From assembly GCF_019565455.1 (NCBI RefSeq), contig NZ_CP067377.1:2672001-2736000 (forward strand): 64,000 nucleotides of DNA, read 5' to 3'. Shown here one piece after another: positions 59,502 to 64,000 of this stretch. The translations under genes and the position numbers were made by a program. This DNA comes from Flavobacterium oreochromis. Its GTDB lineage: Bacteria > Bacteroidota > Bacteroidia > Flavobacteriales > Flavobacteriaceae. Numbering within the stretch: the first letter of the stretch is position 1; every line of letters begins with the position of its first letter. The notes beneath the pieces were generated by a model, which saw nothing but the letters and a program-made list of their open reading frames with translations, did no database searches and was not told the origin of the DNA.

Positions 59502-61876
59502 ATGGATAAAATCAATTGTTTTCATTGCGGAAACGATGTTGTAGAAGTAGAAGAAATTGTTTTTGACGAGAAGTCTTTTTGCTGTGTGGGCTGTAAAACA
59601 GTATATGAGATTTTTAGTCAAAATGATTTGATCTGTTATTATGATTTCGAACAATCACCAGGTGCTACACCTTCTGATATTCAGGGCAAATATGAATTTT
59701 TAAATGATCAAAAAATAGTTTCTAAGTTATTAGATTTTGAAGAACAAGGAACTCATATCGTTTCCTTGTATATACCTCATATACATTGTAGTTCCTGTAT
59801 TTGGATTTTAGAAAATCTTCAAAAATTAATTGCAGGAATTACCAGTTCCCAAGTTAATTTTCATCAAAAGAAAGTTAGAGTAGCTTATAGCCCTGAAAAG
59901 ACAACTTTAAGGGATATTGTTGAAATGCTTAGTAAGATAGGTTACGAACCTTATATTAGTTTAGAAAATTATGAAAATAAAAAACAAGAGATAGATCGAA
60001 CTCTGATTTATAAAATAGGAGTTGCTTTCTTTTCTTTTGGAAATATAATGTTATTATCATTTCCAGAATATTTTGAAGTAGGAGAGTTTTGGATAGAACA
60101 GTACAAGGGATTCTTTCGTTGGTTGATTTTTGCGTTATCATTACCTCCTTTTTTTTATTCAGCTTCAGGATATTATGTGTCTGCTTGGAAGAGTATTCAA
60201 TCAAAAATGCTTAATATAGATATACCTATTGCTTTAGGAATCATAGTAATGTTCGTACGAAGTACAATAGATATAATCTTTGATTACGGACAAGGTTTTT
60301 TTGATAGTATGTGTGGATTAATCTTCTTTATGCTATTAGGGCGATTATTTCAGCAAAAAACGTATAATTTTTTATCTTTTGAGCGTGATTATAAATCTTA
60401 TTTTCCTATTGCTGTTACTAAAATTAAAATTGATGGAGCAGAAGAACCAGTTCAAGTTTATGATATTATAAAAGGAGATCGTTTACTAATTAGAAATCAA
60501 GAGTTAATACCTGTAGATAGTATATTAATTTCCTCGGAAGCTTCCATTGATTATAGTTTTGTTACAGGGGAAGCTGTACCAATCAAGAAAAAATCAGGAG
60601 ATAAAGTATATGCAGGAGGAAAGCAGATAGGTAAAGTAATTGAAATAGAAGTGCTTAATTCTGTTTCGCAAAGTTATTTAACCCAACTGTGGAGTAATGA
60701 TGTTTTTCAAAAAAGAATTGAACAAAAATATAAAACCATTACAGATACTATCAGTAGATATTTTACTCCTGCTTTGTTATTCTTAGCTTTTATATCTTTT
60801 AGTTTTTGGATATTTAAAGAAGTAACCATAGCATTTAATGTTTTTACAGCCATTCTAATTGTAGCATGTCCTTGTGCATTAGCTTTAACCGCACCGTTTA
60901 CATTAGGGAATGTTTTGCGTATAATGGGATATAAAAAGTTTTATTTAAAAAATACAACTGTTATTGAACAATTAGCAAAGGTAGATACAATTGTTTTTGA
61001 TAAGACAGGTACTATTACAACTAATAAGAAAACATCTATAAGCTACCAAGGAACAGAATTAAATTCCGATGAATTAAAATTACTTAAAAACGTACTTCGT
61101 GGTTCTAATCATCCTCTAAGTAGGAGGTTGTATGATTTTATTCCTACACAAGAAAAAATAGAAATTACTCGTTTTGAAGAAGTTACGGGTAAGGGGATTT
61201 TTGCAGAATTAAATGGGCATTTAGTAAAATTAGGATCCTCACAGTTTTTACAACATATGAGTGAAAATACACATAAAAAAACGAAGGTACATGTAGAAGT
61301 TGATGGAGTATATAAAGGAAATTATGTGTTTAATAATCAATATAGAGAAGGATTAGAACAATTATTTGAAAAATTATCTAAGGTGTACAAATTAGTAGTT
61401 TTATCAGGAGATAATGATGGAGAAAGGAGGATTTTAGAAAAGATGTTACCTTCTTCAACTACTTTAGTTTTCAATCAAAAACCAGAACAAAAATTACAAT
61501 TTATAGAAAAACTTCAAAAGGAAGGTAAGAATGTAATGATGGTGGGAGATGGATTAAATGATGCAGGAGCATTAGCTCAGAGTAATATAGGTATTGCTAT
61601 TTCAGAAAATGTAAATGTATTTTCTCCTGCTTGTGATGGGATTTTAGATGCAATACAGTTTTCAAAGATTGATTTTTTTATGCGTTATTCAAAAATGCAA
61701 TGAAAACTATTTACATGAGCTTCGGACTATCACTTTTGTATAATGTTATTGGATTAAGTTATGCTATAACAGGAAACTTATTACCTATAGTGGCTGCTAT
61801 TATTATGCCTTTGAGTACGGTGACTATTGTGAGTTTTGTTACATTAATGAGTAATTATTATGCTAAAGCAAGTTAA
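59502..61876 (+). CDS. ccoI: Cu+-exporting/cbb3 oxidase-assembly P-type ATPase CcoI (one frame break)
   Basis: P1B-type ATPase that moves copper for assembly of cbb3 cytochrome oxidase, about 791 residues. N-terminal zinc-finger-like region 'INCFHCGNDVVEVEEIVFDE' and 'SFCCVGCKTVYEIFSQNDLI', then an HMA domain with 'IPHIHCSSCIWILENL'. The transmembrane CPC motif is 'VACPCALALTAPFTLG', the phosphorylation site 'VFDKTGTITTNK', the hinge 'MMVGDGLNDAGALAQSNIGI'. The frame breaks at an A5 run near 61692; one A gives 'MRYSKNAMKTIYMSFGLSLL' and the last membrane pair, ending at 61876. Next to ccoS and ccoNO, which fits CcoI/FixI. Confidence 0.93.
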
Positions 61877-61918
61877 GTTGTTAAATTTTAAAAATATTAC
61901 AAGCTTAAAATATCATCG

Positions 61919-61934
61919 TATGACAAAAATCATA
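61919..61934. promoter_or_regulatory. Predicted Crp/Fnr-type operator, site 2
   Basis: 'tatgacaaaaatcata': the same TATGA-N6-TCATA palindrome as site 1. It lies about 22 bases upstream of the -7-like element at 61956-61963, a class-II activation position. Confidence 0.7.
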
Positions 61935-61955
61935 TTTTATCCCGTATAGTCAAGG

Positions 61956-61963
61956 TAACTTTG
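61956..61963 (+). promoter_or_regulatory. -7 promoter element for the ccoS-ccoNO operon
   Basis: 'taactttg' matches TAnnTTTG, 19 bases upstream of the ccoS ATG at 61982. Confidence 0.6.
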
Positions 61964-61981
61964 AAATGTAAAAATAAAGGT

Positions 61982-62170
61982 ATGAGTATTATATATTTAT
62001 TAATCTGCATTAGCATTGTACTAGCTGTTACTTTTCTTTATGTTTTTATTAGAGCAGTAAGAAGTGGTCAGTTTGACGATGATTATACTCCTTCAGTACG
62101 TATCTTATTTGAAGATGAGTTAAAAAATAGTAAACCCAAAACAAATATAAATTCAGAAAATCAAATTTAA
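61982..62170 (+). CDS. ccoS: cbb3-type cytochrome oxidase assembly protein CcoS
   Basis: Small single-span membrane protein of 62 residues needed for copper/heme insertion in cbb3 oxidase. '[20 protein letters not shown]' is the membrane helix and '[20 protein letters not shown]' 'DE' the diagnostic CcoS motif, here with the conserved 'SGQFDD'. The internal Met at 61982 is preferred over an earlier one at 61961, which would overlap the promoter region. The stop lies 2 bases before the ATG of ccoNO, so these are one operon. Confidence 0.92.
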   Translation: MSIIYLLICISIVLAVTFLYVFIRAVRSGQFDDDYTPSVRILFEDELKNSKPKTNINSENQI

Positions 62171-62172
62171 TT

Positions 62173-64000
62173 ATGGAAATGCAACAATTTTATTATGACA
62201 ACAAAATTGTAAACAAGTTCATATACGCAACCATAGTTTTTGGGGTAGTAGGTATGTTAGTAGGGCTATTGTTAGCAACAATGTATTTATTCCCTAATAT
62301 TACAGATGGTATTTCGTGGTTGAGCTACGGACGTTTACGCCCTTTGCATACAAATGCAATAATTTTTGCTTTTGTGGGTAATGCAATGTTTGCTGGTTAT
62401 TATTATTCTATTCAGCGATTACTAAAAACCAGAATGTATAGTGATTTTTTAACGAACTTAAATTTCTGGGGATGGCAGTTAATCATTGTTGCAGCAGCCA
62501 TTTCTTTACCTTTAGGTTATACGACTTCTAAAGAATATGCTGAATTAGAATGGCCTATAGATATTGCTATAGCACTAATTTGGGTAGTATTTGGTATAAA
62601 TATGATTATGACTATTTTACGTCGTAGAGAAAGACACCTTTATGTAGCAATTTGGTTTTATATAGCTACTTTCGTAACAGTAGCAGTATTACATATTTTT
62701 AATAGTTTAGAATTACCTGTTAATGGTTTAAAATCATATTCTGTTTATGCAGGAGTTCAAGATGCGTTAGTACAATGGTGGTATGGTCATAATGCAGTTG
62801 CATTTTTCTTGACAACGCCTTTCTTAGGCTTAATGTATTACTTCATGCCAAAAGCTGCTAATAGACCTGTATATTCTTATAGGTTATCAATTATTCACTT
62901 TTGGTCTTTAATTTTCTTATATATCTGGGCTGGTCCTCACCATTTACTCTATACAGCTTTACCTGATTGGGCGCAAAACTTAGGGGTAGTATTTTCAGTG
63001 ATGCTAATTGCGCCCTCTTGGGGAGGTATGATTAATGGTCTTTTGACATTAAGAGGCGTATGGGATAAAGTACGTACAGATGTTGTGTTAAAATTCTTCG
63101 TAGTTGCACTTACTGGTTATGGTATGGCAACTTTTGAAGGACCAATGTTATCATTAAAAAATGTAAATGCTATTGCTCACTTTACTGATTGGATTGTGGC
63201 ACACGTACACGTTGGAGCTTTAGCTTGGAATGGTTTTATGACTTTCGGTATCATCTATTGGTTATTACCTAGATTAACAAAAACACAATTATACTCTCAA
63301 AAATTAGCTAATTTTCATTTCTGGATAGGAACATTAGGTATTATTATGTACGCTTTACCAATGTATGTAGCAGGTTTTACTCAAGCTTCTATGTGGAAAC
63401 AATTTAATCCAGATGGCTCATTAGTATACGGTAACTTCCTAGAAACAGTAGCGCAAATTATGCCTATGTACGCAATTCGTGCTATAGGAGGAACAATGTA
63501 CTTATTAGGAATGTTAGTCATGGTTTATAATGCTTATAAAACAGTGGCAACTGGTCAATCAGTTGAAGATGAATTAGCAGAAGCACCGGCATTAGTTACT
63601 ATTGCTCCTTATCGTTTGAAAAACGAAAAATTCCATGCTTGGTTAGAAAGAAAACCAGTTCAACTAACAGTTTTAGCTACAATTGCAATTTTAATAGGAG
63701 GTGTTATACAAATTATTCCAACTATAGTAGTAAAATCAAACATTCCAACTATTTCAAGTGTAAAACCTTATACACCATTAGAACTAGAAGGTCGTGATTT
63801 ATATATTCGTGAAGGCTGTGTAGGCTGTCACTCACAAATGATTCGTCCTTTCCGTTCAGAAGTAGCACGTTATGGAGAATATTCTAAATCAGGAGAATAT
63901 GTATACGATCATCCATTCTTGTGGGGTTCTAAACGTACAGGTCCCGATTTATTTAGAGTAGGAGGAAAATATAATGATAACTGGCATTTTAATCATATGT
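62173..64000 (+). CDS. ccoN: Fused cbb3-type cytochrome c oxidase subunits I and II (CcoN-CcoO), 3' end outside window
   Basis: Catalytic subunit of the high-affinity cbb3 oxidase reducing oxygen to water under microaerobic conditions. The subunit I part (about 470 residues) has the multi-helix haem-copper core: '[20 protein letters not shown]' (haem His), '[20 protein letters not shown]' (CuB His), '[16 protein letters not shown]' (CuB His pair) and '[20 protein letters not shown]' (haem ligands). The subunit II part begins after '[20 protein letters not shown]' with '[20 protein letters not shown]', the haem c binding C-x2-CH. Fused CcoNO is usual for Bacteroidota. The frame is open to base 64000, so about 609 residues are visible. 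Confidence 0.95.
   Translation, partial: MEMQQFYYDNKIVNKFIYATIVFGVVGMLVGLLLATMYLFPNITDGISWLSYGRLRPLHTNAIIFAFVGNAMFAGYYYSIQRLLKTRMYSDFLTNLNFWGWQLIIVAAAISLPLGYTTSKEYAELEWPIDIAIALIWVVFGINMIMTILRRRERHLYVAIWFYIATFVTVAVLHIFNSLELPVNGLKSYSVYAGVQDALVQWWYGHNAVAFFLTTPFLGLMYYFMPKAANRPVYSYRLSIIHFWSLIFLYIWAGPHHLLYTALPDWAQNLGVVFSVMLIAPSWGGMINGLLTLRGVWDKVRTDVVLKFFVVALTGYGMATFEGPMLSLKNVNAIAHFTDWIVAHVHVGALAWNGFMTFGIIYWLLPRLTKTQLYSQKLANFHFWIGTLGIIMYALPMYVAGFTQASMWKQFNPDGSLVYGNFLETVAQIMPMYAIRAIGGTMYLLGMLVMVYNAYKTVATGQSVEDELAEAPALVTIAPYRLKNEKFHAWLERKPVQLTVLATIAILIGGVIQIIPTIVVKSNIPTISSVKPYTPLELEGRDLYIREGCVGCHSQMIRPFRSEVARYGEYSKSGEYVYDHPFLWGSKRTGPDLFRVGGKYNDNWHFNHM

Overview
This window is about 30% G+C and looks like a chromosome segment from the Bacteroidota, family Flavobacteriaceae (Flavobacterium or a close relative). 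The clues are two M43 metalloprotease lipoproteins, a secreted protein with a type IX secretion (T9SS) C-terminal domain, a fused CcoN-CcoO cytochrome oxidase subunit, a PG_1098-like methyltransferase, TAnnTTTG-type -7 promoter elements and weak Shine-Dalgarno signals. The species cannot be fixed from the sequence alone. I saw no rRNA, tRNA or CRISPR array.

Reading-frame quality is the main caveat. About 30 single-base frame breaks occur, nearly all in A, T or G homopolymers. They hit genes that must work (tsaD, gapA, pfkA, purL, ccoI) and each is repaired by adding or removing one base. I read them as sequence or assembly errors and annotate the joined genes, saying where each break lies. 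One amber codon inside an OmpA-domain gene (19218-19220) is not of this type.

Layout. 1-3870: 3' part of a hybrid sensor kinase and a zinc peptidase. 4436-8698 (minus): M43 protease, TrmH-type methyltransferase, DUF4159 protein, rsmE, tsaD. 8810-17016 (plus): tamB, then a central-metabolism run of pfkA, gapA, a BadF-type sugar kinase and mgsA. 17210-19901: a small secreted protein and a two-gene module made of a DUF4280 (PAAR-like) protein and an OmpA-domain protein, probably linked to type VI secretion. 20271-30136: TIGR02757 protein, lolD, an FAD oxidoreductase, orphan membrane proteins, a VanX-like dipeptidase, PG_1098-type methyltransferase, AI-2E family transporter and the second M43 protease. 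30480-40090: TPR protein plus outer-membrane beta-barrel, a GreA-like protein, amidohydrolase, porin and a surface protein. 40377-43364: EamA transporter, DUF2867 protein and a membrane coiled-coil protein.

43479-51790 is the accessory region and the most unusual part. It lies directly downstream of purL (purL is on the minus strand, ending at 51694). Fragments of the purL 3' end, and a hairpin terminator that presumably once followed it, recur five more times at 50193, 49416, 48284, 45813 and 43479, all in the same orientation. Between them sit single-gene or two-gene modules: a WG-repeat protein, a zeta toxin with a 48-residue partner ORF, a RhuM-family protein, a lipoprotein with an IS256 element, and a GIY-YIG protein with an IS110 element. 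Most module genes point the same way as purL. This looks like a cassette-like accretion array anchored on the purL 3' end. No recombinase that would explain it is visible in the window.

51694-55415 is purL itself, carrying two short palindromic in-frame insertions. 55575-58120 encodes a T9SS-exported beta-propeller protein. 58715-64000 is a microaerobic respiration locus: an Fnr/Crp-type regulator, divergent ccoI, then ccoS and ccoNO (running off the end). The regulator/ccoI intergenic region and the ccoS promoter share the same TATGA-N6-TCATA palindrome, a likely operator. Other repeats are a dispersed family of about 130-160 bp with inverted ends (4083, 43593, and partial copies at 45500, 45713, 58150) and a 162-bp element with 21-bp perfect inverted ends at 23769.
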